A stretch of 64,000 nucleotides of DNA from Cellvibrio sp. PSBB006 (GTDB taxonomy: Bacteria; Pseudomonadota; Gammaproteobacteria; Pseudomonadales; Cellvibrionaceae), in NCBI RefSeq assembly GCF_002162135.1, contig NZ_CP021382.1:2850001-2914000 (forward strand). The letters run 5' to 3'. Positions within the stretch are counted from its first letter, which is position 1, and each line of letters begins with the position of its first letter. Below the pieces are notes generated by a model. It saw only the letters and a list, made by a program, of their open reading frames with translations. It was not told where the DNA came from and did not search any database. Positions 18,852 through 29,040 of this stretch are shown piece after piece. The translations under genes were made by a program, and so were the position numbers.

Positions 18852-20639
18852 ATGTATTTGAAAAGCTTGGTGATTTCCAATTTTCGAAAAATAAAATATA
18901 CAAGATTTGATTTTAGCGAAGGACTAAATGTCATTGTGGGCGCGAATAATATAGGAAAGACTGCTCTAGTTGACGCTCTTCGATCATTATTGGCGGGCCA
19001 CGAAGACCCATATCCTTCTCTCACAATTGAGGATATACACCGGCCTGCGGATGGTGGTTCTGCAATTGGGCCAATTTCTTTTGAGTTCATTTTTGATGGC
19101 TTGTCGCATGAGGATGAAGCCGATTTTATCCAAGCATTGGTGCCAAACGGAAAAGCGTTCGAAGCTCATCTCTTTGTTAGCTACTCACTTGTTGATGAAT
19201 CGAGTGAGCGATTGAGACCTAGGCGTTGGTGCGGGGCTCATGAAGAGCTTGGGCTTACTAGCGACATGCTGGAAAACTTGCGGGGAGTATATTTGCCGCC
19301 ATTGAGGGACGCATCTCAGGGTTTAAGGCCTGGAAGGCGTAGCCAGTTAGCTAGATTGATGAGACTTCTTGGCGAGAAAGATCCGGTTGGAAAAGAAAGT
19401 GTTGAGACTCTTATTCGGCGGTTTGAAGTGTTATTAAAGAATAGGTCTCCAATCAAGGCAACCAAAGATGCCATTTTTTTTCGTCATAAAAATATGCTTG
19501 GTGAGACGCTTGCGCAAGAGCTTGACTTAGGAATAACTGGTTCAGATTACAATCTTGTGTCTGCGCGACTTTCACTAATGGTGGATTATTTTGGTATTGA
19601 AGCAAATGGCCTAGGTTTTAATAATTTAATATTTATGGCTGTAGTTCTTAGTGAAATGGTGAAGGATAAAACTGCCGCATATCGAGGTCTTATTATTGAA
19701 GAGCCGGAGGCTCATCTTCACCCTCAGCTTCAGGTTATTTTGCTTGAGTATTTGGAGTCGATTAAGGCTGATACTGGGGAGGGCAATGTCCAGTTATTTG
19801 TTACAAGCCACTCTCCAAATTTTGCAGCCATTGCGAACTTGGACTCAACTATTTGCATGATTCAGCGAAAAGATAGGGTTGTCGCATTTTCACCCAGGAA
19901 TGTCAAATTTGATACCGTTCAAAAGGAAAGCGAAACTAAGAGAAAGAAATTGGAGCGATACTTAGACATTACTCGTGCAGAGATTTTTTTTGCGAGGCGA
20001 GTAATATTTGTCGAAGGTGCAGCTGAGCTTATGCTCATTAGTGTTTTAGCTAAAAAGCTTGGATATCAGTATGATCTTAGAAAGCATGCAATCAGCTTGA
20101 TTAGCGTTGAAGGACTAAATTTTGATTGCTTTCTTCCCATATTTGGCGAAGCAGCACTCCCGATCCCAGTGGCGGCTATTACAGATGCTGACCCTGTTGC
20201 TGATCCCGACCAAGAGGATGCGGAGCCAATTTATCCAAGTTTGGAAGAGGTAGTAAATATATCTTCGAACACTAAATCAATGCTTAAATACCAAGATAAT
20301 TTAATAAAAATTTTCTATGGAGTTAAAACATTAGAATATGATTTGGCTCTACATGATGATAATCGGAAAGTTATGATTGCTACTCTCATTGAAATGCATC
20401 CAAAAATAGGCAGGGATCTTCAAGCGCTAATTAATCGTGCCATTACCGATCAGGAGAAAGCAAAAATCTTATTTACTGGAATGTTTGAGCGTGGTAGCAA
20501 TAAGAAGAATATACAGAAAGGCCGCTACGGTCAGGCATTAGCTGACTCGATTGCGAAACTTGGGCCAGCTGAAAAATTTGTGGTTCCGGAATACATCGGT
20601 AACGCTATTAAGCATGTATGTGATTATGAGGAGGCGTGA
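18852..20639 (+). CDS. gajA: Gabija protein GajA (OLD-family ATPase-TOPRIM nuclease)
   Basis: Anti-phage nuclease of the class 2 OLD family, 595 residues (characterised GajA proteins are of similar length). The N-terminal ABC-type ATPase shows Walker A GANNIGKTAL near residue 33 and Walker B IIEEPEAHLHPQLQ near 283. The C-terminal TOPRIM domain shows FVEGAAELMLI near 390 (catalytic Glu) and ITDADP near 440 (metal-binding Asp pair). AAGGAAAA precedes the ATG. It is directly followed by a UvrD-like helicase, the defining partner in Gabija. In known systems GajA nicks DNA when nucleotide levels drop during infection. Codons are visibly AT-rich compared with the flanking chromosome. Confidence 0.9.
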   Translation: MYLKSLVISNFRKIKYTRFDFSEGLNVIVGANNIGKTALVDALRSLLAGHEDPYPSLTIEDIHRPADGGSAIGPISFEFIFDGLSHEDEADFIQALVPNGKAFEAHLFVSYSLVDESSERLRPRRWCGAHEELGLTSDMLENLRGVYLPPLRDASQGLRPGRRSQLARLMRLLGEKDPVGKESVETLIRRFEVLLKNRSPIKATKDAIFFRHKNMLGETLAQELDLGITGSDYNLVSARLSLMVDYFGIEANGLGFNNLIFMAVVLSEMVKDKTAAYRGLIIEEPEAHLHPQLQVILLEYLESIKADTGEGNVQLFVTSHSPNFAAIANLDSTICMIQRKDRVVAFSPRNVKFDTVQKESETKRKKLERYLDITRAEIFFARRVIFVEGAAELMLISVLAKKLGYQYDLRKHAISLISVEGLNFDCFLPIFGEAALPIPVAAITDADPVADPDQEDAEPIYPSLEEVVNISSNTKSMLKYQDNLIKIFYGVKTLEYDLALHDDNRKVMIATLIEMHPKIGRDLQALINRAITDQEKAKILFTGMFERGSNKKNIQKGRYGQALADSIAKLGPAEKFVVPEYIGNAIKHVCDYEEA

Positions 20640-20641
20640 TC

Positions 20642-22387
20642 GTGAGTGGCCTTTCTGATGAGCAGCGAAATGTAGTTCATGCACCACTCAATGCTCTATC
20701 TGTTATTGCTTGTGCTGGCAGTGGAAAAACAAAAACTGCTGTTCACAGGTTAGAAAAGATCAAGTATGCGTTAACAAATACTCGTTCTCATGTTGCATTA
20801 TTATCATTCTCAAATATCGCTGTCGATACCTTCAAAAAGACGTATCTGGAAATTTCATCTAATAGTCAAGGGCCCAGGGGTTTAAATAGAGTCACAATCG
20901 ATACTGTAGATGGATTCATTACAAGCCACATAATTCGTCCTCATGCTCATCGAACTATGGGGTGTAGCAAAATTCCATTCTTGGTTGATGGGTCAGAACC
21001 GTTTCTTCTGAATAAAGAACTTAAATTCTGGTATGAGTTACCGTCCGGAGAGAAGAGGCCTGTAGAAGGTTCAGAAATAAATAACGTCACCGTAGATTTT
21101 GATGGTCGAGGCTTCAATTTTAAATACAAATATCATAACTCGGTATATATTATCAATAACGGCCTTTTAGTAACAAAGCGGCTCGGCTGTATTGGAGCAT
21201 ACACTCATGAGCTGGGTAAGTTCTGGGCACTAAAAAGTTTATGCGAGCAAGAAAATATATTGTCTTTAATCGTAAACAGATACCCACATATTATTGTGGA
21301 TGAAGCACAAGATATTTCACTATTTCATCAATATATTCTTGAATTGTTTGCAGAAAAAGGGACAAATCTATCCCTTGTTGGAGATCCATGCCAAGCTATT
21401 TATGAGTTTTCAGGAGCAACTGGTCAGTTTATCGTTGATCATGATAGCTCTGTTAATGTTCATAGTTTACCGCTTACAACTAACTATCGTTCGATCCCCG
21501 AAATACTCTCTGTCGCAAATTCAATTTCAAAACGGAATGATGTGGCTTTCCGTAATCGAATTTCCGAGGGGCATGGCGCTTATTATGTTGCCTATGAAAC
21601 CAATGACCACCAGAAGCTTATTTCTATATTCGAAAAGAAGCTTCAATCGTTAAATCTTTCAGTTGAAAATTCAGCAGTGTTGTATAGAGGGAATGCAGAC
21701 ATACAGAGGTTAAATGATTTTTCAAAAAATTTAGGGATAGGGAAGATTAAATTATTTTCATCTGCTGCTTTATACAGAGATGTGCATCTGGATTATTTCA
21801 CTGCATTTCAACTCGTTTCTCGTGCAGTGATTGGACTTCTAAAAGATGTCCCAGATAATATTTTATCCTCTATTTTAAAGAGCGATTCAAATATTGTCGC
21901 AAAAAGCATGAGAGAAGACCTATGGTGCTTCACTAGATCAACAGAAACTGGGTTGCCTTCTGCGCACCTAAAGGCTAGTACCGAATGGCATGCTTGCTTA
22001 AAAAACAACTTGTTTCTACTGCTAGCTAATCTAGAAGAAAAATATAAATATACTAAAATCAATAACTTTTCGGGAAACATAAAGAAAACTAAATTAATCG
22101 ATTATCCATTAGCCCCAGATATGGCGTTTAATTTAGAAAGCTCCACTTCAATTCGAGTTACCACGGTTCATAAAGTTAAAGGCGAAAGCCTTGATGGTGT
22201 TTTATATATTGCGAAGAAAGACCAAATACATGCACTGCTTGATGGTGTTTCGACAGAGCTTGGGCGAATTGGCTATGTAGCAGTAACCAGAGCGAAAGAT
22301 TTATTTGTACTGGCGGTGCCAAAGATAATAATTAAAGAGCTTTCCCCTAGATTAGATTCTATTGGATTTAAAAAATGGAACGAATAA
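20642..22387 (+). CDS. gajB: Gabija protein GajB (UvrD/Rep-like helicase)
   Basis: Superfamily 1 helicase partner of GajA. Motifs in order: LSDEQRNVVHAP (Q motif), Walker A CAGSGKTKTA near residue 25, Walker B IIVDEAQD near 215, LVGDPCQAIYEFSGA (motif III), TTNYRSIPEI (motif IV region), VTTVHKVKGESLDGVL (motif V) and YVAVTRAKDLFVLA (motif VI) close to the C-terminus. About 581 residues, somewhat longer than the best-known GajB. A GTG at 20636 overlaps the gajA stop, but GAGGAGG ends at 20634, so the GTG at 20642 (7-base spacing) is more likely. Coupled translation with gajA is expected. Confidence 0.9.
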   Translation: MSGLSDEQRNVVHAPLNALSVIACAGSGKTKTAVHRLEKIKYALTNTRSHVALLSFSNIAVDTFKKTYLEISSNSQGPRGLNRVTIDTVDGFITSHIIRPHAHRTMGCSKIPFLVDGSEPFLLNKELKFWYELPSGEKRPVEGSEINNVTVDFDGRGFNFKYKYHNSVYIINNGLLVTKRLGCIGAYTHELGKFWALKSLCEQENILSLIVNRYPHIIVDEAQDISLFHQYILELFAEKGTNLSLVGDPCQAIYEFSGATGQFIVDHDSSVNVHSLPLTTNYRSIPEILSVANSISKRNDVAFRNRISEGHGAYYVAYETNDHQKLISIFEKKLQSLNLSVENSAVLYRGNADIQRLNDFSKNLGIGKIKLFSSAALYRDVHLDYFTAFQLVSRAVIGLLKDVPDNILSSILKSDSNIVAKSMREDLWCFTRSTETGLPSAHLKASTEWHACLKNNLFLLLANLEEKYKYTKINNFSGNIKKTKLIDYPLAPDMAFNLESSTSIRVTTVHKVKGESLDGVLYIAKKDQIHALLDGVSTELGRIGYVAVTRAKDLFVLAVPKIIIKELSPRLDSIGFKKWNE

Positions 22388-22623
22388 TACTTTATGTGTA
22401 TTTAAAGCAGGGATTCCGTTTTAGTTTAATAATAGGAAAAGCTTCTTCTTATAAATTTCATTATTCGATATGTCAACACTGCTGTATCGCGTTGAAAATT
22501 TAGTTAACGTCCTCAGTTGGCCGTTTAATGTTATTAGCGTTACATCGAATTGAATGTGGAATAGCTGAAACTTAATCATAAATTAAAGTGCTAAATTGTA
22601 TTAAATAAAGATGGGTTTTAGGA

Positions 22624-23973
22624 ATGACGATCGATTATGAAATCAACGAACTAATAGATGATCGCTTTAAAATCACTGGACTGTGTAGTGATAGTGGAGG
22701 TATGGGGCGTGTGCTACTTGTGAGAGATAGTACAAGGGAGCTTCCAGGACAACTAGCCTTGAAGTACTGCCGAGAGGAAGATGAAGAGTATATCAAGAGA
22801 TTTCGTAGAGAAGTTCGCCTCCTCAAACGATTTTATGGAAATTCAAAAGTCGTCGAAGTGTTATACAGCAATACACAACATGAACCGCCGTATTTCGTTA
22901 TGAAGTTTTATGAAAATGGGGATCTTACAACACGTATTGACGATATACAGGCAGACGTTGAAGAGCAAGAGAATTTCTTCAATATGATGATTGATTGCAT
23001 TTCAGAACTTCACTCAAATGAGGTGTTGCATAGAGATATTAAACCTCAAAATTTTCTTTTGGATGGAGATACGTTGGTCGTTTCTGATTTTGGCCTTGGA
23101 ATTGAACCCGATTCAACCTCCAGATTTACAAGCAGCTCAATGTTTTGGGGATCACAAGGCTATCTACCGCCTGAATTTCAGAATGGTGGATTTAAATATG
23201 CTGATGAAGCTAGCGATATATTTATGCTTGGAAAAAGCTTTTACGTTTTAGTCACCAAGCAAAATCCAGCATACTTGATGGAGAATGAAGTTCATCCGGC
23301 TCTCTTTCACGTTATTGAGCGAGCCTGTGAGTTAAGTAAGGAGAAACGATATCAATCGCTAGCCGATCTTAGACAGGCTTTAACTATGGCCTATGATGTT
23401 ATCCGTGGCCGTGGGGGCCCTTTAGGTGAGGTGAGCCAGCTTATGGCCACGATTAATGATCGGCTCAAAAACGAAGCAAAGTATAAATCTTCTCAAGTAG
23501 TAGAATTTATTGACAAGCTAGGCCTTGTGGATGAACAGGATCAGATACGAATTTGTATCGAAATAAAAGTTCCATTCATATCAATTTTAACTCAAGACAA
23601 ACTTAGATCACAGTTAGATGGGTTTCTTAAGATCTATAAGACGATGGTTGAGAGTGAGCAATATGGATGGTCATTTGCAGAAAAAATAGCAGACAACATG
23701 CAGACAATATTTAAAAACAAAGATGTATTATCGAAAACTCGTGCACGAGCTTTCGAGTTGGCTGTTGACAGTGCGTATCGTATGAATAGGTTTGCAGCAA
23801 TGGAGACATGCATCTCTATGGTAAAGTCAGTAAGTGATGATTCGTTAGGAATTCACGTTGCTGGAGTCATACAAAGGAATCAACACTCATTTTTAACTGA
23901 AATCGAACCTTCGCAATGTAAATGCGAAAGTATTAGAGCGGTACTTAAGTCAATTAATGCAAAAAGGACTTAA
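22624..23973 (+). CDS. Serine/threonine protein kinase (eukaryotic-like)
   Basis: 449 residues. Kinase domain about 10-265: glycine loop SGGMGRV, a Lys in LALKYCR, catalytic loop HRDIKPQN near 136, DFG in VSDFGLG near 155, and an APE-like PPEF. All catalytic residues are present, so activity is expected. The C-terminal about 180 residues are helical and unassigned, with no membrane helix, so it is cytosolic. It lies 236 bases after gajB, shares its AT-rich composition and has its own gap for a promoter. Kinases occur in several phage-defence loci; whether this one acts with Gabija or alone cannot be told. Confidence 0.85.
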   Translation: MTIDYEINELIDDRFKITGLCSDSGGMGRVLLVRDSTRELPGQLALKYCREEDEEYIKRFRREVRLLKRFYGNSKVVEVLYSNTQHEPPYFVMKFYENGDLTTRIDDIQADVEEQENFFNMMIDCISELHSNEVLHRDIKPQNFLLDGDTLVVSDFGLGIEPDSTSRFTSSSMFWGSQGYLPPEFQNGGFKYADEASDIFMLGKSFYVLVTKQNPAYLMENEVHPALFHVIERACELSKEKRYQSLADLRQALTMAYDVIRGRGGPLGEVSQLMATINDRLKNEAKYKSSQVVEFIDKLGLVDEQDQIRICIEIKVPFISILTQDKLRSQLDGFLKIYKTMVESEQYGWSFAEKIADNMQTIFKNKDVLSKTRARAFELAVDSAYRMNRFAAMETCISMVKSVSDDSLGIHVAGVIQRNQHSFLTEIEPSQCKCESIRAVLKSINAKRT

Positions 23974-24294
23974 CAGAATGCACTTTTTTGGAGCACAAAA
24001 CTCTACCAAACTTTCTTCTCAGATTTTATTGTCACCCTACTATAGCTTTGCTGGACAGGGGATTCCAAGGTCCGCTATTGGCCGAAAGCTGAACTAAAGA
24101 TCACTCCCGCATCGGGCTGAGCTATTAAAGCCGTTATAGAGAGAAAACTTGCGATGGATGCGCAGGCAGTACTTTTTGTAGAGCAATAGCCCCCTCTTTC
24201 ATGCAGCTCTTACAATCAACTATCAGAATGTCGGGACTTATCGCGAATGGCTCGACTAACTCACACTTCGATTGCTCATTTTAGACTTACGCTA
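23974..24294. other. Gap right of the defence island with a related hairpin repeat
   Basis: No gene is visible. At 24070-24091 lies GTCCGCTATTGGCCGAAAGC followed by TG, an imperfect hairpin related to the left-flank repeat at 18784-18805. The two could mark the edges of the acquired block or simply be dispersed repeats. Base composition returns to the chromosomal type after this gap. Confidence 0.4.
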
Positions 24295-25710
24295 TTATCG
24301 CCGTATCGTCTTTCCCGGAAATTCCAACGTAAATACAACGGCATTTTCCTCACCAAGATGAGCAACACTGGCAGTACCTCGATGAAGACGCATGATGGCA
24401 CGCACAATGGACAATCCCAAGCCATTAGACTCAGTGTACACACTGCGTGATTCGTCACCACGATAAAAACGGTCAAAGATTCGATCGGTATCTATTGGCG
24501 TAGACGCATCGTATTGGTTAACGACAGAAATGGTGTCGGCTACTGCGGTGTGCGCACTGGTGAGCTGAATCGTCGTACCCGGTTTGCCGTAGCGTATGGC
24601 ATTCAACACTAAGTTATTCACAGTACGGCGCCACATGATTAAGTTGGCAAACATTTTTCCGCTTGCAGTGACCTCAAAGCTCATATTTTTTTCCGCTGCC
24701 AAAGGTTCGAAATATTCGGCGATCTTCTCCAGCTCGGTTGGAACATCAATCTCTACCTGGTCGGCAACCGGGTTTTCCTGATCGGCATTCGCAAGAAATA
24801 GAATATTTTCTATGATGCGTGCCATGCGTGATAACTCTTCGACATTGGATTCCAGCACTTGCTCGTATTCAGCCGGGCTTCTTGCCTGTTGTAAGGCGAC
24901 TTGTGATTGCCCCATCATGATGTTCACCGGGGTACGCACTTCGTGCGCAAGGTCGGCAGAAAACTGGTTCAGATGCTGGTACCCTTTTTCCAGCCTGTCC
25001 AGCATTGCATCAAATGCCGCTGTCAGCGAGCGCAATTCGGGTGGGGCATCTGTCATCCCGAATCGTACGGACAATTTTGTGGGTGTAATTTCAGCCGCTT
25101 TGTCACGCATGTGTTTAATGGGGCGCAGCCCGCGACTGAGGATAATAAAAGCCAGCGCTGTGGTCAGTAGCGCTGTCAACACTACCGCTGCGATAACACG
25201 GTACAGATAGGCGGACAGCATCCTGGATTCTTGTGTCATCACATAGGCAGCGGTAATTTCTATCCTATCCTGGCTTGTACCCAGCATAGCCAGCGCTGTC
25301 ACCCAGCGCACTTTTACGCCATCGGTGGTTGTGCTCGTGCGTAGAGAATTTATGCCTATCGCCTTATCTACCGGCACCACAGGCATAGAGGGGGGCAACA
25401 GGTTGCCCGGATTCACAACGATGAATGGCGCTTCATCGACACGTTTGAACATGCGCACATCCTGTTCATTACCAAGCATGCTCTCGAACAGCTCAGGGCG
25501 TTCTTCCATTTGCTTGATGTCATACAACGCGTGAAATAGATTACGGAAGTGCTCGACCCTGCCAATCAACGCATAGTCGACGCGCGTCTCCATTGCCTGT
25601 TTGACTGAAACGTACAGATAGAAACCCAAACCGCTCACGACCAAACATGCAACAAGGCCAAATAAACCGGCGACCCGATAGCGTAATTCCCAGTTGTTCC
25701 AGAAGCTCAT
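24295..25710 (-). CDS. Sensor histidine kinase, CusS-like
   Basis: Inner-membrane two-component sensor, 471 residues. A first transmembrane helix (about 12-35), a periplasmic domain of about 130 residues, a second helix (about 168-192), HAMP ([16 protein letters not shown]), then HisKA with [17 protein letters not shown] near residue 250, N box [11 protein letters not shown], and G boxes ending [17 protein letters not shown]. Architecture and motifs resemble heavy-metal sensors such as CusS. It overlaps the response regulator by four bases (ATGA). The divergent neighbours are a peroxidase and cytochrome b561, so the signal may be oxidative or metal stress; this is inference. Confidence 0.9.
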   Translation of the reverse strand: MSFWNNWELRYRVAGLFGLVACLVVSGLGFYLYVSVKQAMETRVDYALIGRVEHFRNLFHALYDIKQMEERPELFESMLGNEQDVRMFKRVDEAPFIVVNPGNLLPPSMPVVPVDKAIGINSLRTSTTTDGVKVRWVTALAMLGTSQDRIEITAAYVMTQESRMLSAYLYRVIAAVVLTALLTTALAFIILSRGLRPIKHMRDKAAEITPTKLSVRFGMTDAPPELRSLTAAFDAMLDRLEKGYQHLNQFSADLAHEVRTPVNIMMGQSQVALQQARSPAEYEQVLESNVEELSRMARIIENILFLANADQENPVADQVEIDVPTELEKIAEYFEPLAAEKNMSFEVTASGKMFANLIMWRRTVNNLVLNAIRYGKPGTTIQLTSAHTAVADTISVVNQYDASTPIDTDRIFDRFYRGDESRSVYTESNGLGLSIVRAIMRLHRGTASVAHLGEENAVVFTLEFPGKTIRR

Positions 25711-26387
25711 GATTGGTCCGAGAACATATAACCGACGCTGCGCACGGTATGGATTAATTTTTTCTCAAAGGGCGCGTCTATCTTAGCGCGCAGCCGCTTC
25801 ACCGCCACATCGACGACATTGGTATCACTGTCAAAATTCATGTCCCACACCTGCGATGCAATCACAGAACGAGATAAGGCTTCGCCCTGTCGTTTGATGA
25901 GCAAATGCAGCAGCATGAATTCTTTTTTCGTCAACACGATATCCACACCTTGCCGCGTAACCTTATGTTTGACGGCATCAAAGTGCAGGTCGCCGATCTG
26001 GAATGTATCAAGGTCACGGCTGTCTCGCGCTACACCGCGGCGAAGGATGGTGCGCACGCGTAGCAGCAGTTCTGCAAATGAGAAAGGCTTGACCAGATAA
26101 TCATCAGCGCCCAGTTGCAAACCTTTTAATTTGTCGTCAAGACGGTCTTTGGCAGTCAGGAAAATAACCGGCACATCGCTTTTGGCCCTGAGCGCGCTGA
26201 TCAAGGTCCAGCCGTCCATAACCGGCATCATCACGTCCAGGATGATCAGCTCATACTCGCCTTCCAGTGCCAGGTGCAATCCATCAATACCATTGCGGGC
26301 CACGTCCACTGAATAGCCAGCCTCCTGAAAACCTTTCTTCAGGTATTCACCGGTTTTTTGGTCATCTTCAATGACGAGAAGGGCCAT
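25707..26387 (-). CDS. OmpR-family response regulator, CusR-like
   Basis: 226-residue DNA-binding regulator. Receiver domain has EDD near residues 7-9, the phosphorylated Asp51 in IILDVMMP, and conserved Thr/Lys ([16 protein letters not shown]). The C-terminal winged helix follows from about 125 ([40 protein letters not shown]). It precedes and overlaps its sensor kinase by four bases. About 200 bases separate it from the divergent peroxidase gene, which may be the target promoter region. Confidence 0.93.
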   Translation of the reverse strand: MALLVIEDDQKTGEYLKKGFQEAGYSVDVARNGIDGLHLALEGEYELIILDVMMPVMDGWTLISALRAKSDVPVIFLTAKDRLDDKLKGLQLGADDYLVKPFSFAELLLRVRTILRRGVARDSRDLDTFQIGDLHFDAVKHKVTRQGVDIVLTKKEFMLLHLLIKRQGEALSRSVIASQVWDMNFDSDTNVVDVAVKRLRAKIDAPFEKKLIHTVRSVGYMFSDQS

Positions 26388-26588
26388 GTAAATTCCTGCT
26401 CTGAGAATGTCTTACGATCAATTTTACAGGCTAGTGCCGCATATCGTGATGACAAATTTGTCATCCAAATGACACGGGAATTTCAGTGCATACCCGCTAC
26501 GATATCAGGCATCTTCATAGAAAGCTGGTGCTCCAACCCATTCAAGCCAATACTGGTGCTGACACATCGCCTCTGGGGAAACGCTTCC

Positions 26589-27701
26589 ATGCAAAAAACC
26601 ACACCCACTTCTAATCTATTATCGCGGCGCCCCACGTGGCTTCCGCGATTTGCTATTGCGTTCATCGTTGCCGCTATCGCGCTCGCTTTTGCGTGGGTGG
26701 CTGGGTGGCTTACGCCAGACAGGCTTACCCCGGCGCGTTTCACCAATGCGATTGAGACCAGCAACGGGCAAGTCCATCGCGGTTTCCGTCGCGCGCATGC
26801 CAAGGGCGTGTGCGTGGCAGGTTATTTTGAGGGTAATGGCCAGGGCGTAGCGCTTTCGCGCGCGCGCCTGTTCGCGCCGGTACGCACGCCGTTTATCGGG
26901 CGCATGTCGATTGGCGGCGGCTCGCCCTATGGGTTGGATGCCAAGGCGCGCGTGCGCAGTATGGCGTTGCAATTCAATAGTGACGATGGCCAGCAGTGGC
27001 GCATGGCGATGAATAATTTCCCGTTTTTTGCGGTGTCGTCGGTTCAGGCGTTTTACGCGCAAACGGTGGCGAATGCGCCCGACCCTTCAACGGGCAAGCC
27101 CGACCCCGCTAAAGTGGCCGCGTTTGCGGCGGCACATCCAGAATTCGCACGCTTTGCGGCGTGGGCCAAAAACACGCCCTGGTCAACCAGTTGGGCGAAT
27201 ACCACCTACCACAGCGTCAATACGTTTCGCTTTAGCAACAGTGCCGGTGAGCAGCATCATGTGCGCTGGTCAATGCAACCGCAGACAGAATTCGTGGCCA
27301 TGTCGCCTGAAGAGCGAGAGGCCGCTGACGATAATTTCCTGACAGAAGATCTCACGACGCGCCTCGCACAAGGGCCCTTGCGCTGGGAGATGGTCGTGAC
27401 CCTGGCAGAACCAGGTGATTCGATTACCGACCCGTCGCAAACCTGGCCGGAAGATCGCCAGAAAGTGACGGTGGGCACTGTGGTGATCGAGCGTGCGTCA
27501 CCACAAACGACCGGCGCGTGCCGCGATATAAATTACGATCCGCTGATACTGCCCACGGGCGTAGACGGGTCTGAAGATCCGTTGTTGGCAGCGCGCTCCG
27601 CAGTCTATTCGGTGTCATTTAATCGCCGCGAACATGATATCGCCACCGGCAAAGCGGATGCCGCCATCGGTCAAGCGTCGTCACAGGAGGCTTCACAATG
27701 A
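26589..27701 (+). CDS. Catalase-family peroxidase
   Basis: Haem peroxidase of the small catalase-related (SrpA-like) family, 370 residues. The distal His lies in GFRRAHAKGVCVAGYF near residue 62, and the proximal region LAARSAVYSVSFNRREHD near the C-terminus carries the haem-ligand Tyr with its R-x-x-x-Y context. An N-terminal hydrophobic helix (FAIAFIVAAIALAFAWVAGWL) suggests membrane anchoring facing the periplasm. The start at 26589 is preferred to an upstream extension, which would run into the regulator gene; GGGGAAA lies about 9 bases before it. It overlaps the cytochrome b561 gene by four bases, a pairing seen elsewhere, in which b561 may supply electrons. Confidence 0.88.
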   Translation: MQKTTPTSNLLSRRPTWLPRFAIAFIVAAIALAFAWVAGWLTPDRLTPARFTNAIETSNGQVHRGFRRAHAKGVCVAGYFEGNGQGVALSRARLFAPVRTPFIGRMSIGGGSPYGLDAKARVRSMALQFNSDDGQQWRMAMNNFPFFAVSSVQAFYAQTVANAPDPSTGKPDPAKVAAFAAAHPEFARFAAWAKNTPWSTSWANTTYHSVNTFRFSNSAGEQHHVRWSMQPQTEFVAMSPEEREAADDNFLTEDLTTRLAQGPLRWEMVVTLAEPGDSITDPSQTWPEDRQKVTVGTVVIERASPQTTGACRDINYDPLILPTGVDGSEDPLLAARSAVYSVSFNRREHDIATGKADAAIGQASSQEASQ

Positions 27702-28294
27702 ACGCCACCGAAAATAATAATCACCTACCCTCGCGGTCTGCTCCGCGCCACTTCAACCTGACCGCGCGCATTTTGCATTGGAGTATGGCGCTGATGATTT
27801 TGGCGATGTTGTTTATTGGCATCGGCATGGTTGCGTCGCTTAGCTTGCGCCCCACTCTGATCAGCCTGCATCGACCGCTCGGCATCGCTATTTTGTTATT
27901 GGTAATTGTGCGCTTGATCAATCGTCTTCGTCATCGCCCGCCACCCTTGCCCGCCGACCTACCCGCCGTGCAGGTGTTTGCGGCCAAGGCGTCGCATTGG
28001 TTGTTGTATGCGCTGATGTTTGCCATGCCGTTGGTTGGCTGGTCTATGTTGTCGGCAGGCGGTTATCCGGTGACGATGTTCGGTGGTTTTACACTGCCAG
28101 CCATTGCCCCCCACAACGCCACCGTTTATGCCGTATTGCGTAGCGCTCACACCTGGCTGGCGCTGCTTCTGTTTGTCACGGTGCTGATGCATTTAGCGGC
28201 GGCGCTGTTCCACGCCTGGGTGCGCCGCGATGGGGTGTTTGCGAGCATGGCGCGGGGAGATGATCCTACCAATGCCAATTCAACCAGCGAATAG
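27698..28294 (+). CDS. Cytochrome b561
   Basis: Four-helix membrane cytochrome of 198 residues that probably moves electrons from quinol. His residues likely to bind haem b are visible in helices 1 (ARILHWSMALMI), 2 (ISLHRPLGIAIL), 3 (KASHWLLYALMF) and 4 (SAHTWLALLLFV.VLMHLAAALFH). Translationally coupled (ATGA) to the peroxidase, so likely its electron partner. Confidence 0.92.
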   Translation: MNATENNNHLPSRSAPRHFNLTARILHWSMALMILAMLFIGIGMVASLSLRPTLISLHRPLGIAILLLVIVRLINRLRHRPPPLPADLPAVQVFAAKASHWLLYALMFAMPLVGWSMLSAGGYPVTMFGGFTLPAIAPHNATVYAVLRSAHTWLALLLFVTVLMHLAAALFHAWVRRDGVFASMARGDDPTNANSTSE

Positions 28295-28476
28295 TTTTTT
28301 CACCTCCCTAAATACATTCGCCCAAATACATTCGATAGAAATTTTTGGTGGATGCGCAATAAAGACTGAGGAAAACTAACGAAATTCATATCAGATCCGC
28401 AAGCTTGAAAAAGTATCCGCTACATGAGAGCTTGAACCTATTGAAACCGGGAATTTGTGATATCACGGGTTGCGCC

Positions 28477-28983
28477 ATGGCCAGTATTTCCTTTACCGCG
28501 ACAATCAAAAAACGCGGAATAAATCCTTATGTACTTGTCAGCGCGGAACTCGCTGCACAACTAAAGAAAAACTGGCGCAAGCCCCTTCCCGTGTTGGTTC
28601 AGGTAAATAGTAAGCCTGAGCCGCCGTGGCGCATCAATATGATGCCTGCTGGCGACGGGAGTTTTTATTTGTACTTGAGTCGTGAAGTGCTCAAAGCTTC
28701 TAACACACAGGTTGGTAGCCTGGTGGAAGTAAAACTGCAATTTGATGCAGATTATAAACCGGGGCCCGCTCATCCGATGCCCATTTGGTTCAGTGAAGCA
28801 TTAGAACAAAATCAACTTGCTAAACAGGGCTGGGATGAACTCACCCCGAGCCTTCAAAAGGAAATACTACGCTACCTGGATCGATTGAAATCAACTGAGG
28901 CGCAAACCCGTAATACGCAACTGGCCATACATGTCTTGTCGGGCGGTAAGGGACGGTTTTTGGCGAGATCCTGGAATGAGTAG
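28477..28983 (+). CDS. DUF1905/YdeI-OmdA family protein
   Basis: About 168 residues. The N-terminal part (ISFTATIKKRGINPYVLVSA, then VKLQFDADYKPGP) is a DUF1905-type small barrel, and the C-terminal PSLQKEILRYLDRLKSTEAQ plus GKGRFLARSW matches the YdeI/OmdA helical domain. The frame is open to a TTG at 28405, but 28477 is the first ATG and matches the usual domain start; no strong ribosome site supports either. Function in this family is poorly defined. Confidence 0.75.
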   Translation: MASISFTATIKKRGINPYVLVSAELAAQLKKNWRKPLPVLVQVNSKPEPPWRINMMPAGDGSFYLYLSREVLKASNTQVGSLVEVKLQFDADYKPGPAHPMPIWFSEALEQNQLAKQGWDELTPSLQKEILRYLDRLKSTEAQTRNTQLAIHVLSGGKGRFLARSWNE

Positions 28984-29040
28984 CCTGACAAATTTTCGCT
29001 CAGTATTAATTGGAGTGTAATAACCATACATGCAAGGCTT

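Noticed and set aside
23974..24294. Possible integrase or tRNA attachment site at the island edge
   Set aside because: No integrase gene, tRNA fold or matching direct repeat could be found.
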